A stretch of 64,000 bases of DNA, from NCBI GenBank assembly GCA_000697335.1, contig JNEM01015104.1:1-64000 (forward strand), written 5' to 3'. Each line of letters begins with the position of its first letter. Position 1 is the first letter of the stretch. This DNA comes from Conidiobolus incongruus B7586 (Eukaryota; Entomophthoromycota; Entomophthoromycetes; Entomophthorales; Conidiobolaceae). Below are positions 35,737 through 46,943 of this stretch, in pieces. The notes beneath the pieces were generated by a model. It saw only the letters and a program-made list of their open reading frames with translations. It did not search any database and had not been told where the DNA came from. Position numbers and translations under genes: made by a program.

Positions 35737-36644
35737 TTAAATAGGTAGGAAACTTGTAGCAGTTCTAGCCATCAATCTAGAGCCTCCAGGCATAAAAGAC
35801 ATGAAATACCTAACATTATATATTAATAAATAATTAATAAGCCCAGAAATAAACCAACTTACCAAACAAGAGCAATAATTTGGATAACTAAGAATATAAT
35901 AGTAAAAATAAAACTTTTAGCCTAAAAATATAATTTGGTTAGATATATTACAATATTAATTATAAAAAAAATATTATTACACCCAATGCAAAGAACAAAG
36001 TTAAAAATAGAGAACCAAAATAAGTTAGTGAAAATGGTAACTGCTTAGTATTAAATATAGATTTGAAATGTGTTACGGGTCCTCTTAAAAATCCAATACT
36101 AAACAATAAATTAATATGATAATAATTTTAATGAGTATATAGTTATTACCTTATAAATAAGAATAAACTACCAAAACTAAAACTTAAAGCAAATTTTCTT
36201 GGTTTGACAATTAATACTGGTAAACTTATAAAAGCCTATTTAAAGTTAAATATTTAATATTATTTACTCTTGTAGTACAATAAATTAAATTTGAATTACC
36301 ACAAAAAATAGTAGAGCACCAGCTAATACACACATTGCAAAACCTGTCCATCTCTAAATAATTATTAATATTATTTTGATAAAAAATAATTTAAAATTTA
36401 CCTGCCAAAGGGTTAAACTATACCAACTTGGTTCTTGAGGGGGCTGAGTATTAAAAGGGCTATTGACAGGTATATAACCCTGAGCGGAATTAGATACATT
36501 ATTAAAAAAAGTGGAAGTAGAACTTGTAAATCTGCTGGACCAGTTGGAAAAAGTTGAAGAACTTGAATTATTGCCACTAGGGTTATTGTTTCTGAGTCCT
36601 GAATTATTGAATAGGTTTTTGAATTGACTTTCTGAAGATGACAT
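35737..36644 (-). CDS. SFT2: SFT2-family Golgi transport membrane protein
   Basis: SFT2 proteins act in endosome-to-Golgi vesicle fusion. Six exons, 36644-36402, 36353-36300, 36235-36149, 36098-35981, 35921-35863 and 35809-35737, have introns of 48-64 bp. The N-terminal 80 residues are Ser/Asn-rich. The core then reads RWTGFAMCVLAGALLFF, ISLPVLIVKPRKFAL, GFLRGPVTHFKSIFN, LPFSLTYFGSLFLTLFF and IALVWYFMSFMPGGS, with four membrane spans and the KPRKFA and GP motifs of the family. In exon 3 the frame slips by one base at a run of five A on the plus strand (36178-36182); upstream and downstream parts are in good frames only if that run counts as four. A base-call error or a real one-base insertion is possible. 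Expected length is 210 residues. Confidence 0.87.
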
Positions 36645-37018
36645 TGTTTTATGGATGAAAGAGAATAATGTTGATTTAGATATTAAGTTATTTTAATATA
36701 GCAATTCAAGTTAATTAATTTTATAAAATGGAATAAATTGGTTAAGTTAATATAAAAAAAAATAGTATTAATATTAAAATTGAATTTAATATCAATTTTA
36801 AATATTTTAAAAATTCCCATAATAATACTTAATTAATTTATTTAAATTTTTAAATTTAAAATTGGGACTTTTAAATTATATTAAAAAAAATTAATATTAA
36901 TTTAAAAATATAATTTTGAAGAAAATTTTTTGATATATTTAATTAATTTATAATATTAATCTATATATATAATTTTGGTTATATATTCCATAGTAAAATC
37001 AATTATTACGATTAATTG
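36645..37018. other. divergent promoter region, SFT2 / zinc ribbon
   Basis: 374 bp of A/T-rich DNA. Two short patches of opposite polarity (AAAAATTCCCAT near 36811 and AAATTGGGACTTTT near 36860) faintly resemble mariner terminal repeats but lack any internal sequence. Confidence 0.3.
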
Positions 37019-37416
37019 ATGACCCTATATCCAGGTAAATCCATTAAACCATTTGATCATATATTAAATAAAAATGATATATTGATATTTTTTTAGTTGA
37101 GTTGACGAATAGATTACGTATTATATCGCCATTACCATATAAATGTCCCAATTGTTTTAATCCTACATCGGTCAAAATAGTGAGAGATGATCCATGCATC
37201 ATACTATTTTATATATTTACCTTTTATTATTGGACTTCATCCAGTTCAACACCGTTCTATCTATGTTTTGAATGCAAATGGGAGGGCAATAGTTTAAAGT
37301 TAACAGAAGACCAGTGGAAAGTATTGGATCGTAAAAGATGCAGTCAATGTGGTGAATTATTTATGAAAGAAGATTTCAGATTTTGTCCTTATTGTGGTAC
37401 TATTAGACCACTTTAA
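37019..37416 (+). CDS. zinc-ribbon protein
   Basis: Two exons, 37019-37034 and 37097-37416, are joined across a 62-bp intron to give 111 residues starting MTLYPVELTNRLR; without the first exon there is no ATG. Three Cys pairs are seen: CPNC near 26-29, CFEC about 40 residues later and the pair CSQC/CPYC close to the C-terminus (CSQCGELFMKEDFRFCPYC). A hydrophobic aromatic stretch (IILFYIFTFYYW) lies between. This fits small fungal zinc-ribbon proteins of unknown role. It is divergent from SFT2, with about 370 bp between the starts. Confidence 0.7.
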
Positions 37417-37591
37417 TTTATAAATAAATATATTATTACATTTAAAAATTTGAATTATATTTTAAGTGTTTTATTGAAATTTTAATTCAAGTTCTTGAAT
37501 ATTCTTGATAAATTCAAACTATTATTATAGCACGTGAAAATAAGAATTAAAATATCTTATGGTTAATTAAAAAGCGTTAAACTTTATCAGC

Positions 37592-37750
37592 CTAGCTTAC
37601 AGCTTGGTTATTGGTCATAAGCGACTCTTCAGTTTGCTCTTTATTTCTAATAACTTCTCTAAAAGAAGCGAATGGAGCGAAACTATCAACAGCACATAAT
37701 GTAATTAATAAAACACACAAGGAAAGGGCTAGCTTGGTGAATGTGTACAT
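37592..37750 (-). CDS. 52-residue small secreted protein
   Basis: A short minus-strand frame starts MYTFTKLALSLCVLLITL with a likely signal-peptide cut near CAVDSFA. The mature peptide of about 27-30 residues (APFASFREVIRNKEQTEE, then SLMTNNQAVS) has no Cys. A TATTTATA (37812-37819), reading TATAAATA on the coding strand, lies 62-69 bp before the ATG, the spacing seen at the other secreted-protein genes. The G and C rich codons stand out from the flanks. No family is recognised; it may be a distant relative of the Asn-rich family further right. Confidence 0.6.
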   Translation of the reverse strand: MYTFTKLALSLCVLLITLCAVDSFAPFASFREVIRNKEQTEESLMTNNQAVS

Positions 37751-37819
37751 AGTAACCTTTATTTTTATGACTTAATTATCCAAGAAGAATCACATTTGAA
37801 GAAACTAATTTTATTTATA

Positions 37820-39017
37820 ATATAGGGGTTTCATATTGTTTCATATTTAAGCTATTTCTATTTTTTTTTTCAAATTTGAATTCATGTAAAAAAATTTCTG
37901 AATTTTATTTAATCTATCATTCAAAATGCACCTGATTCGCCAGTCATATTTTCTTTAATTGCATAATTTATCTCTATAGTTTCAGTAAGCTGTTTCAAAT
38001 AATTTTACTGAATAATAAAATAACTTTGAGATATTTTATTATAAAGCATGAAGCTATAATATTAAGACTTTATATTTGACTAACAGTTTTAGCAAATATG
38101 AACTTTAATAAAATTCAATTTATTGATAAGTTTTTAAATCATGAGAATTTGATTTATAAAACGTTACTAGCAGTCATATTGTTTATTAACTGAGTTTGAT
38201 TACGAAAAGTATTAATATTGAAGCTGAATGTTGGATTAAAAAGGCAAGGATTGAAGGAAATTAAAATGATTTGGATGCTAAAATTGGGTACATTTTGGGG
38301 AATAAGGTGGTAAGAGTAATTCCAAATTTAGAATTTTATGTATTTTCAAATGGTCATTAACTCAAGTATATAAATAAATTATTTTCATGATTTCCTATAT
38401 TTTAAATTTTAAATAAAGCATTATATCAATTTTTTATTAAATTTTTTTCTTAGTGTAATAGAGAATCAAAAAAAATTCTACTATTCATTTTTTTTTCACT
38501 TTTAACCAAACTTTCATTCAACATAATTAAAATCCCAATTTAACAACAGTTGAAAATTTTGATATAATATACAATTAATTAGTTTAAGATGCAACTATAA
38601 TTATAATGAATGTAAATTACTATATGTATTATATCAAATTAAGCACCTCTTTCTAATTTACATAATTTAACTGTAAAAATTTATTATTTCTACATACTAG
38701 GATTTTCATATTTTCCGACTTATTGATCGATATTTAATTCTTACTTAGATAAAATGATTTGGATAAAGTTAAATAAATGATTAATCCGATATATTAATAT
38801 AATTCATATAATTATTATCAAAATATATTAATTCAAAATTAAAATTATACATTGAAAAATCAATATTAATATAGTTAATGGGATATATTATTATAGTTAT
38901 ATGATTTAAATTAATTATAATAATAATTCCAAAATATATATTCTTTTTAAATTAATAATATTTATTTTAATCTATAATTCAATAAACAGTAAATTAATAC
39001 TAATGCTATACGCATTA
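37820..39017. other. intergenic region
   Basis: A/T-rich DNA between two same-strand secreted-protein genes. No frame or repeat is seen. Confidence 0.5.
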
Positions 39018-39287
39018 TTAAGCACTGAACAAAGGATCTGTTAAAAATTTAATATCCTTGCCAAAATTGAAACTTTGAGCATCGTTGACAGCGACTTGTG
39101 CAGAGTTTCCGTTGTTACTGCCGTGGCTGGCAGTTGTTCCGGTGTTACCATTATTCAAGCCATTTTGCTGGGAGGCAAGATTGAAAAAAGCTAATTCGTT
39201 ACCAATAAAATTAGGAGCAGCTGGAGCAGCTTGTGTAGATAGTAAAAGCATACAGATAGCGATGATGGATTTGCTGAGAGTGGCCAT
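39018..39287 (-). CDS. Asn-rich small secreted protein, member 1
   Basis: An 89-residue single-exon product. The signal peptide is about 1-20 (MATLSKSIIAICMLLLSTQA), followed by AAPAAPNFIGNELAFFNLAS. The mature part has no Cys and is rich in Asn, Gly, Ser and Gln (NGLNNGNTGTTASH, NNGNSAQVAVNDA). It ends in FLTDPLFSA, close to the members at 47478 and 48886 (TDPIISA), with which it shares most residues. TATTTATA at 39354-39361 (TATAAATA on the coding strand) is 67-74 bp before the ATG. A weak copy of the upstream CAAACTT motif lies at 39392-39398. Function is unknown; secretion and a cell-surface or effector role are inferred. Confidence 0.8.
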   Translation of the reverse strand: MATLSKSIIAICMLLLSTQAAPAAPNFIGNELAFFNLASQQNGLNNGNTGTTASHGSNNGNSAQVAVNDAQSFNFGKDIKFLTDPLFSA

Positions 39288-40599
39288 TTTAATACAGTTT
39301 ATTCAAATATAATTAATAAAACTTGATATTGAAATATTGAAAAGCTCAAGCAATATTTATAGTAAAATTGATGACAGATCAATATAAATCTCAAACTTGA
39401 AATTTGTATGATTCTCTTTCTAACCGGTAAAATTGATTTGAACTCAGTTTTGAAATTAGAAATTGAACAAGATTTTCACGGAATTCAATTTATAAATCAT
39501 TGGAGTAATTTTGAATGATTAATAGTAGTAAACTATTAAATTTCCCAATTACAATTAATTATCATAAACAGTAATTTTTCATATTCAAATATATTCAGTT
39601 AGAAATTATAACTATGAATACTTACAAATAATTATTCATTGAAATATGATTTTAATATCATCACAAATTATTAGCATTAAATTCTCGAAATTTAAATATT
39701 TTGTTTGAATATAGTTGTATTTCATATTGACCTTATTTTTTTCACATATTTTACTTGCAATTTTCAAATTAATATATTTTTAATTATTAACCAGTTGAAT
39801 ACATAGTATATCATCAATTCTAAACTTTGTATCTCTTATTTTCGCATTTTAATTATTAAAAATATATAGACATACGTAACTTAATAATGATGTTCATTAT
39901 TGATCACAATTGATACATTTCAATATATTTTAATCTCCATTCAGGGTAATTATCATTATAACAACGATGTTAAGAAATTTATTTTTGAAGAAAATTCAAG
40001 AAAAAAGAATAATATTTATAAATAACTTAATAAACAAAGTATTTATAAGGATAAGTATTTATATTAACATTTTTCGATATTTTGAAGAAAATGTAATAAT
40101 TGATATATGTATTATAGATTTTATTAATCAAATATTAAATTGTATAAATTAAGACTGAAATATAACTAAATCATTTAATTTGAGTTCAGATATTTTCAAA
40201 AATTATTTATTTGTTTACAAATACTAATAATAATAAAATTAAAAGAATATTAAATATTTTATTACCTTAAACTACATAAGGATAATGTAATATAATATAA
40301 CTTGTATGTATAAAATAGGAGGTAAGATAATATATAATTACTTTGAATGGGGTTTTATATTCCAATATTACAATAAATATTGTATCCAATTAATGAATTC
40401 TTTACTAAATTTGTACCATAAATTAAATTTTTCCTAAATTAGAGATGTTATATAATTTCTATTCCATCAATAAAACTTAAATTAGTATTTTTTTTGTTGT
40501 TCAGTTATACAAAAAATGACATGATATATTATCGACACATTTCATTATTTTCAAAATTGACCTATATTACTTCATCATGCTTTTTCCATTCAAGGCTTG

Positions 40600-40641
<42 letters not shown>

Positions 40642-40845
40642 TAAATTTGAAAATTATCTAAAAGTTAATAATGAAAATAGTTTATGTAGTGAATAAGATG
40701 GAATTTTTGACTAAATCGAAATACACAGAGCTATAATCTTATGAAATGTAATTATTGGAACAAAATTAAAAATTTGTTATTACATATGAAAATAATTTAT
40801 TTAATAACAAAATTGATTACTCAAAGTTAGTTAACAACGATGGAC
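39288..40845. other. intergenic region of the secreted-protein array
   Basis: A/T-rich DNA with a TA tract at 40605-40635. The open stretch at 39967-40152 is Ile/Lys/Asn-rich with no codon bias and is taken as chance. Confidence 0.45.
40605..40635. repeat. (AT)n microsatellite
   Basis: About 15 AT units. Confidence 0.9.
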
Positions 40846-41100
40846 TTATTTAGAATTACCAGATAAATTTAAATTCGACAACAGAAATATATTACTTAAA
40901 TCGCCAAGGTTGGTGTCGTCATTGTTATTGATTTGTCTTATTGATCCAGAGTTGGTAAGTTGATTGACATTATTATTACTGTTGCCGCTATTGTTAGAAT
41001 TACTATTACTAGGAAGACCAATAAGGGGAACTGGCGAAGCTTGGGTACTGTAGTTCAAAATAACCCAGCAAGGTATGGCAAATTGGTTAAAAGCCAGCAT
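40846..41100 (-). CDS. Asn/Ser-rich small secreted protein, member 2
   Basis: An 84-residue single-exon product with an unusual leader (MLAFNQFAIPCWVILNYSTQA) that cuts before SPVPLIGLPSNS. The mature part is free of Cys and very rich in Asn and Ser (SNSNNSGNSNNNVNQL, INNNDDTNLGDL). Similarity to the other members is in architecture and in the A-x-P start of the mature chain more than in residues. Its promoter, however, carries the same motif pair as member 3 (41172-41215). Function is unknown. Confidence 0.65.
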   Translation of the reverse strand: MLAFNQFAIPCWVILNYSTQASPVPLIGLPSNSNSNNSGNSNNNVNQLTNSGSIRQINNNDDTNLGDLSNIFLLSNLNLSGNSK

Positions 41101-41171
41101 TTCAATAGTGGATTGAATTTAATATGGCTGAATAAGTCTAAAAAAAATCTTTAATACCATTTATTACACTG

Positions 41172-41215
41172 TATTTATACCATGTTTTGCAGTAACAATA
41201 TTAGCCACAAACTTT
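41172..41215 (-). promoter_or_regulatory. TATA box plus conserved upstream motif, member 2
   Basis: On the plus strand TATTTATA (41172-41179) and AGCCACAAACTTT (41203-41215) are 24 bp apart; the coding-strand order is AAAGTTTGTGGCT, then TATAAATA, then the ATG 72 bp on. The same 13-mer with the same spacing precedes member 3. The bases between are also similar (GCAGTAA next to the motif). Confidence 0.7.
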
Positions 41216-42788
41216 CAATATGCGTGACTCAGTTTCTAACCAATATACTTTAACCTTATTCAAAATTATCAAATATAATTTTGAAGACACTGAGTTAGAA
41301 CTTATAATTGTTGTATAAATATAAAAATTCATCAATGAAATATATAAAATGTCCCTAAATTCAGTTTTAAATTATGAATAAAAATGGGAGATAGTATTGA
41401 AATGTTATAAAATAAAAGATAAAAATAATCATTAAATTTTAATTTTAAAAATAGGATTTTAAATTAGTTTGTTGAATAGATAAATATTATGAACTATTCA
41501 TTGTTTAATCTTTTAATATATTTCGATGATGGATAATGGCATATTACAAGTAGTAAGTAGCTTTAAAGTTTTTGATATTATATGAAATGATCTTAAAATT
41601 AAAAATATGTAATATCAATGGCTATTCTATTAACCATAATTTAGTATTCGATATAGCTGGGATGTTGATTGCATTTGGTTTTTGGAGAGATTTCTAAACT
41701 TTAATAAAATTCAATTCATCAAAAATATTTTATTGCTTGTTTAAATATATTAATGCACAAATCTAATAAAAATTGTGAACATGGAATCTTCTATATAGTA
41801 CTCGACATCTTTCCATTGTGGCTGTATATATGAATATGTGGTGTTAATTCAAATAGAATTTAAAACTATAAAACAGCAAACGCCACATTAGTGTAGATAA
41901 TGGCTAAGCTTTGTAATCTTCATGACCAATGAGCTTGAAATATATTGCATTCATATTTATTGAAGGTATGGTCTTATTACTGTAATTCTCTTAGCCACGA
42001 CTTTTCAAATTATATTTTAAATTTTTTAACAAAAGTACTACTATAGGATATATTATGACATTTTTATATTTATATCTTGATGACGTCTAATATCATTTGA
42101 AGAGCTTTAAGATTAAATAAACTCTTCAGGCTAAAAATATAAAGATATGAGATTCTAATAAAATAACCAGAGTTTCCAATATTAAAATTTATTAAAATAA
42201 AATTATTATATATTAATTTTTTATAAAATCCCAAATCTAATAATTATGATATTATTTTTATAACAGAAAACTTCAATCTTAATTATTATTGATTTTTATC
42301 AAATTATTTAATACAGATACTATGTTAAAATATATGAATTAATAATAAGAATAAAGGGTGAACTGTGCTATTTCGATTTTGTTCTTTGTTTAGATATATA
42401 TTAGTATTTCAAAAGTTAAAAATATTATATTTTTAATTTGTATTATCCGCCACGATTCTTATAAAAATCTAAATTACAACGCTTGTTTCTGAATTTACTG
42501 TTTTTTTTTCATTTTCGCTTACATCACTCGGTGATTTGGAAGAAATATTTAAAATTATAATCATTTATTAAAAGTTATTTCCAGATAGATTAAAAAGTGC
42601 ACTTTTATACTTGAAAATCAATATATTATTAAATATAGTCAAAATTCTTCGTTCTGTATAAATTAAATCTTCATTGATTTGAATATATAATAATATAAAA
42701 ATAATTTCATATCCAAGCTTAAGTATGATAATAGTGTTCACAAATATTTATTGAAATCTGTTACTCAAGTAGTAGACTATTAGCATCT
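41216..42788. other. intergenic region with one probable gene relic
   Basis: Mostly A/T-rich DNA. The only structured part is the relic at 41840-42005, listed separately. Confidence 0.45.
41840..42005 (-). pseudogene. relic of a secreted-protein family member
   Basis: AGCCACGACTTTT at 41993-42005 is a degenerate copy of the family promoter motif, again next to TACTGTAA, and a TATTTATT lies 32 bp away at 41954-41961. An ATG at 41888, about 66 bp further and so at the family spacing, opens MWRLLFYSFKFYLN and then stops. I read this as a dead member whose promoter is still recognisable. A chance match is possible since only about 30 bases support it. Confidence 0.35.
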
Positions 42789-43061
42789 TTATAGTAATGC
42801 AAGGTTGTCTGATACGGCTTTAACATTTTGGACAATACCAATATTACTAGCATCATTGGTGTCTACTTGTGCGAGGTTTCCGTTTCCATTGGAGTGACTA
42901 TTATTGCTACCATTAACAACAGCATTGAGAGCTGAATTTTGACTATTAACCAGATTAACACCAAGCTTATTACCACCTAGACTAGGTGTAATGGGGATAG
43001 CTTTCATTGCAGGAACCAACAGCAAAAATAAAGCAACGACGGATCGAGTAAAAGAGACCAT
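42789..43061 (-). CDS. Asn-rich small secreted protein, member 3
   Basis: A 90-residue single-exon product. The signal peptide is about 1-21 (MVSFTRSVVALFLLLVPAMK), followed by AIPITPSLGGNKLGVNLVN. The Cys-free mature part has the family core NNSHSNGNGNLAQVDTNDAS, equivalent to SHANNNGNSAQIGVNDAS of members 4 and 5, with a different C-terminus (VSDNLALL). The shared core between diverged ends makes the family relationship clear. The promoter module is at 43123-43167. Confidence 0.8.
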   Translation of the reverse strand: MVSFTRSVVALFLLLVPAMKAIPITPSLGGNKLGVNLVNSQNSALNAVVNGSNNSHSNGNGNLAQVDTNDASNIGIVQNVKAVSDNLALL

Positions 43062-43122
43062 TGCTAGAATTGATTGAAGTGATTGAATATAAAAATAATA
43101 TTCTAATGTACGTGATTTAGGC

Positions 43123-43167
43123 TATTTATACCTAATTTTGGCAGTAATATCATTAGCCACAAACTTT
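43123..43167 (-). promoter_or_regulatory. TATA box plus conserved upstream motif, member 3
   Basis: On the plus strand TATTTATA (43123-43130) and AGCCACAAACTTT (43155-43167) are 25 bp apart. The ATG is 62 bp below the TATA box. The 13-mer is identical to that at 41203-41215 and the intervening bases are similar. Confidence 0.7.
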
Positions 43168-45623
43168 TTATATGCTGGGTTCTACTTCAAACCTGGAGAA
43201 AGTATATATTTTTAAATATAGAATAATGATATTCAATTATGAACTTAATTTTTTTATAAAAATCATTTTTACAATTGAATTGAATATTTAATAATATACC
43301 TTATAAATGTATACAAAGTAAATATATAATTACCATCACTTTGATTGATGTTACACTAAATTTATCAATAATTCATTATTTATAAATATACTTTTCACAA
43401 TGCCAAAATATCCACATTCAGTTTAGAATTTCGTCATTCAATTTACGACCTTCAATTCATCTTTCAATCTAAATTTAAAATGGATAATATGACATTATAT
43501 TATTGAATTTTATAAAAACTATTCTCTTTATTAACAATATATAAATATAATTAATGCTTTAATAAATTATAATTATTATAAGAAATATGAAAATTCAATA
43601 TCATAAACTGAAATAAATTAACCTCTGTTTTATTAAAAAAATATATATACCTGATTAAATCATTATAGTAATTTGCCATGTTTAAAATGCTACGAATGAT
43701 GAAATTTTGAATAAATCAGAACAAATCAATATTTAAATTTTATGTCTTTATTCAGTAAATAGTCATTAAAATTTTATATTCTATATAGATTCTTACTGTA
43801 AAATGATGTAAAAAAATCATTTTTAAATATTTATGTATTGAATTTATTAAATAACCTAAATAGTCAAAATGAATTAAGAATTATTTTATATATATTCTTA
43901 AATTCATAAAATATATTTGATATATGACTCATTTGAATTAAAGTATTCACATATATTTACATTTTTTTCAGTTTGATCTAATCAGTTGAATATTGAGAGA
44001 AGCTTATTTTAAAATTTTTATTGAAAAATATATAATTATTAATATCAATATTATAAAATTTATAATTATACAGGATATATTAAAATTAGAAATTACAAAA
44101 ATTTATCTATAGGATAATTTTATCAGGTTCAATAATAGGTAATATGTAAGTGTAGTGGTGATAAAATCAATATAGTGCAGAGGAAGGCTCAACATAATGT
44201 CCACGTGGCAAGTTAATATATCTGTAAAGATAGTTTATTTAAGCTTTGTAAACAAATGAGTCAATATAGATATATTAGATAGTATCAATATAATATAATA
44301 TTGATAGACATAGTCTCAATCTTAAGAATAGTGAATAAAGCTCAAAAACTAGTAAGAATTGAGAGAAAGAAGAGGAACTATGTTTATTAATTATATTAAT
44401 ACTATTTATAATATTAAATTAAATATAAAAGTATAACATAGTTGATTTATTTAGAGTAAAGTCAATTATATAGAATTATAAATAAGAATTTCAAGAACTA
44501 GTCTCTTAATATAATAATTATATTAGATTAACTCAAATTTAAATTTGTGAAAGAATCACATTAAATTTTTGATATTATTGATATAGAATTATAAACAATT
44601 TTTAAAATGTGTACTTATTATTAAATACAAAATGATATAATGATAAAAATAATATATATTTGTCAAAACCAATGTAAAAATTAGAAAAATTAAAAATTTC
44701 TTTTTGAAATTAGATTTATATAGTATAACATATATTCCTGCTCCAAATTAATTTAATATACTATGAAATATATTAATATAGTTATTTTATTATATATTAC
44801 TTAATAACTTATACCTAAACTGGATATTGTGAATAAGATTGTCCAATCATATATAACGAAGGAATTCATTGTAATCATAAATTGGTAAAAAGAAATGAAA
44901 TTCAACTATAGCGTAATTATTTTTAAAAGATCGATATTTACAAATGATATATGTTATCCTATTGAAGATTAATTTCAGTGATCTTCATCCAAAAACTTTA
45001 AAAAAATGATTTATATCAATAATATCTCTATCGTTGATAATTGATATTATTAAAATCATACTATTATATTAAAAATTATTCATTAATCGATGACAAATTA
45101 ATAACATTTTGATATAAATAAACTTGAAATTGAATTTTTATATTAGTTTTTTCAATATAGTATTCTATAAAATTAGGGTATAGTCATATTTTTAATTTTA
45201 AAATATAAAAATTGTACAATTAAAAATATAATTCATAATTGATCTTATCAAATTCTGATTGATATTATATTTTAATGGAGAATATAGAAGGAAAAAATCC
45301 CTTTTAGTGGTTTGGAAATCTTGAAATAATTGTTCATCACACCATAGATTTTACAAGTCTGTTCAAAATTAATTCAAGATTTCTGGGAGGATTGATGAAT
45401 CATAAATAGAATATGAATTAAAATCCAAATTAGATTATTTCTTGATATTGATTGATAGTAAAAATAATATAATATCTCAAAAGGGAACATATTTTGATAT
45501 ATTTGATATAAATTCATAAAGTTAGCAAGTATTCCAAAGTATTACAATATTATTTTTTGATTTTCCTCAAGAATTTTATTGATTGGTCTGATTAATTTTA
45601 TTGTGATTAATATAATATCATCC
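43168..45623. other. intergenic region left of mariner D
   Basis: About 2.4 kb of A/T-rich DNA. A patch at about 44140-44580 has a less biased composition and might be an old repeat, but no second copy is in the window and no ends could be fixed. Confidence 0.4.
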
Positions 45624-46043
45624 TATTACCATAGAATCAAAGAAATGGGAAATTTTTTAATTTCTAATTTTTCAAATATATTATTAGTTTCAAATAAAAA
45701 AATATATACAAAACAAATAGGAAAATAAATAGTTTTGAATTATATATATATAAATATAATAATTTTTTTGATTAAAAAATTGATTTTTTAAAATTTGTTA
45801 TTTAATTTAATCATGCTTAAACCAAATAGTAACCATCAAAAGTTTTTTATTTTAATATCAATAAAACTTAACTACAAACCCTTTAAAATCATTTAAAATT
45901 TACAAGCAGCTTTTAGTAATAAAGTATTATCTAAATCAACAATTTATTGCTAGGTAAATTACTTTAAAGCTAGGAAAAAAATTACCCAAAACCTACCAAA
46001 ATCTAAAAGACTAATTTTAACTGTTACTCTTCTAATTATTAAT

Positions 46044-46178
46044 AAAGTGAAAAATTATATTGAAAAGCACCCTTTTATTTCAGCTAGAGAATTATCAAGG
46101 CACTTTAATATTAGTCACACAAGTATTTTATATATATTAAAGTTTAAATTAAAATTAATTAATAAAAATGTAAAATAG
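46044..46178 (+). pseudogene. mariner transposase, helix-turn-helix part
   Basis: A 44-codon open piece reads KNYIEKHPFISARELSRHFN and then ISHTSILYILK, which matches the N-terminal DNA-binding helix-turn-helix of mariner transposases (np-iSlreLA...vshtTv...iL). It ends in a stop, and the frame to the catalytic part is interrupted. Confidence 0.75.
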
Positions 46179-46406
46179 GTATCTTATAATTTAATTAAAG
46201 CTTAAAAAAAAGTTAGAGTAGCTATTGCTAAACAAAACTTACTAAGGTATAGCTAGAAACCAAAGTTTTTACAGTGAATTATTACAATTAATGAATCTTA
46301 GATTCTTTTGTATAATCCTTTGCTAAAACATAAATCAAAGTGTTAGATTAAGCTAAATCAACCCCCTCTACAAATTCCTTTAAATAAACACTTTATTAAT
46401 AAGCAA

Positions 46407-46814
46407 ATGTTAATTGTAACAATAGATTATAATAGCATATGCTATTCTTATTTAGTTCCTAAAGGAAAATCAATTAATAATAAACTTTATATTTCTTTTT
46501 TAAATAAAACTATTTCTAATTGGTATTCTCAATATAATTTGAGAAGATCTATTATTTTGCATGATAATTGCAAAATACATAAATCTAAAGTTGTAAGAAA
46601 CTTTCTAATTAAGAATAACTGGAAAAAACTACCACATCTAGTATATTCTTTAGATTATAACCTATGTGATTATAATTGTTTAAGGCAATTAAAAAACCAG
46701 CTTGCAGGAAAGAAAATTTCTGCAGGAAAATTTAATTGGTTTGTGAAATATCAAATTTCAGTCTTTAATAAAAAGAACTGTTTTTTAGGTGTTAGATATT
46801 TGTTAAAAGTATAG
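46407..46814 (+). pseudogene. mariner transposase, catalytic part (DD34D)
   Basis: 135 codons cover the catalytic core. The first Asp is in VTIDYNSICYSYLVP, the second in ILHDNCKIHKSKVV and the third in YSLDYNLCDYNCL, the counterpart of the mariner YSPDLAPSDYHLF. There are 34 residues between the second and third Asp, which defines mariner within the IS630-Tc1-mariner superfamily. All three catalytic Asp are present. The start is internal to the original gene because the frame upstream is broken. Confidence 0.88.
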
Positions 46815-46943
46815 CAAAAAGTTATTAGAAATAAAGGAAATTATTAATTTTATAATATATATTTATTTTTATATATTATATATCAAAATGTTTATTTTTT
46901 TTCAATCGCAAAAAATTCCCATTATTTAAATTACAAAGTAATA

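Larger units (their letters stand above)
45626..46941 (+). mobile_element. mariner (DD34D) element, copy D, 1316 bp
   Basis: The element starts TTACCATAG and ends CTTTGTAA-like (CAAAGTAA), giving imperfect inverted repeats of about 27 bp that share an internal AATGGGAA. It is flanked on both sides by TA (45624-45625 and 46942-46943), the Tc1/mariner target duplication. Length fits the roughly 1.3 kb of mariner elements. The transposase frame is interrupted by stops, so the copy is not autonomous, but its sequence is much less decayed than copies B, C and E. It lies within the secreted-protein array, between members 3 and 4. Confidence 0.9.

Noticed and set aside
36194-36218. Alternative intron inside SFT2 exon 3 to avoid the frame slip
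   Set aside because: The only GT-AG pair nearby removes 42 bases, a multiple of three, so it leaves the frame unchanged and would delete the conserved KPRKFA motif.
39967-40152. 61-codon Ile/Asn/Lys-rich frame
   Set aside because: Composition matches random A/T-rich DNA and there is no signal peptide or motif.
44140-44580. Possible solo LTR (less biased composition, TGTAAG near the left edge)
   Set aside because: No matching second copy in the window, no fixed ends and no target duplication could be found, so it is not called.
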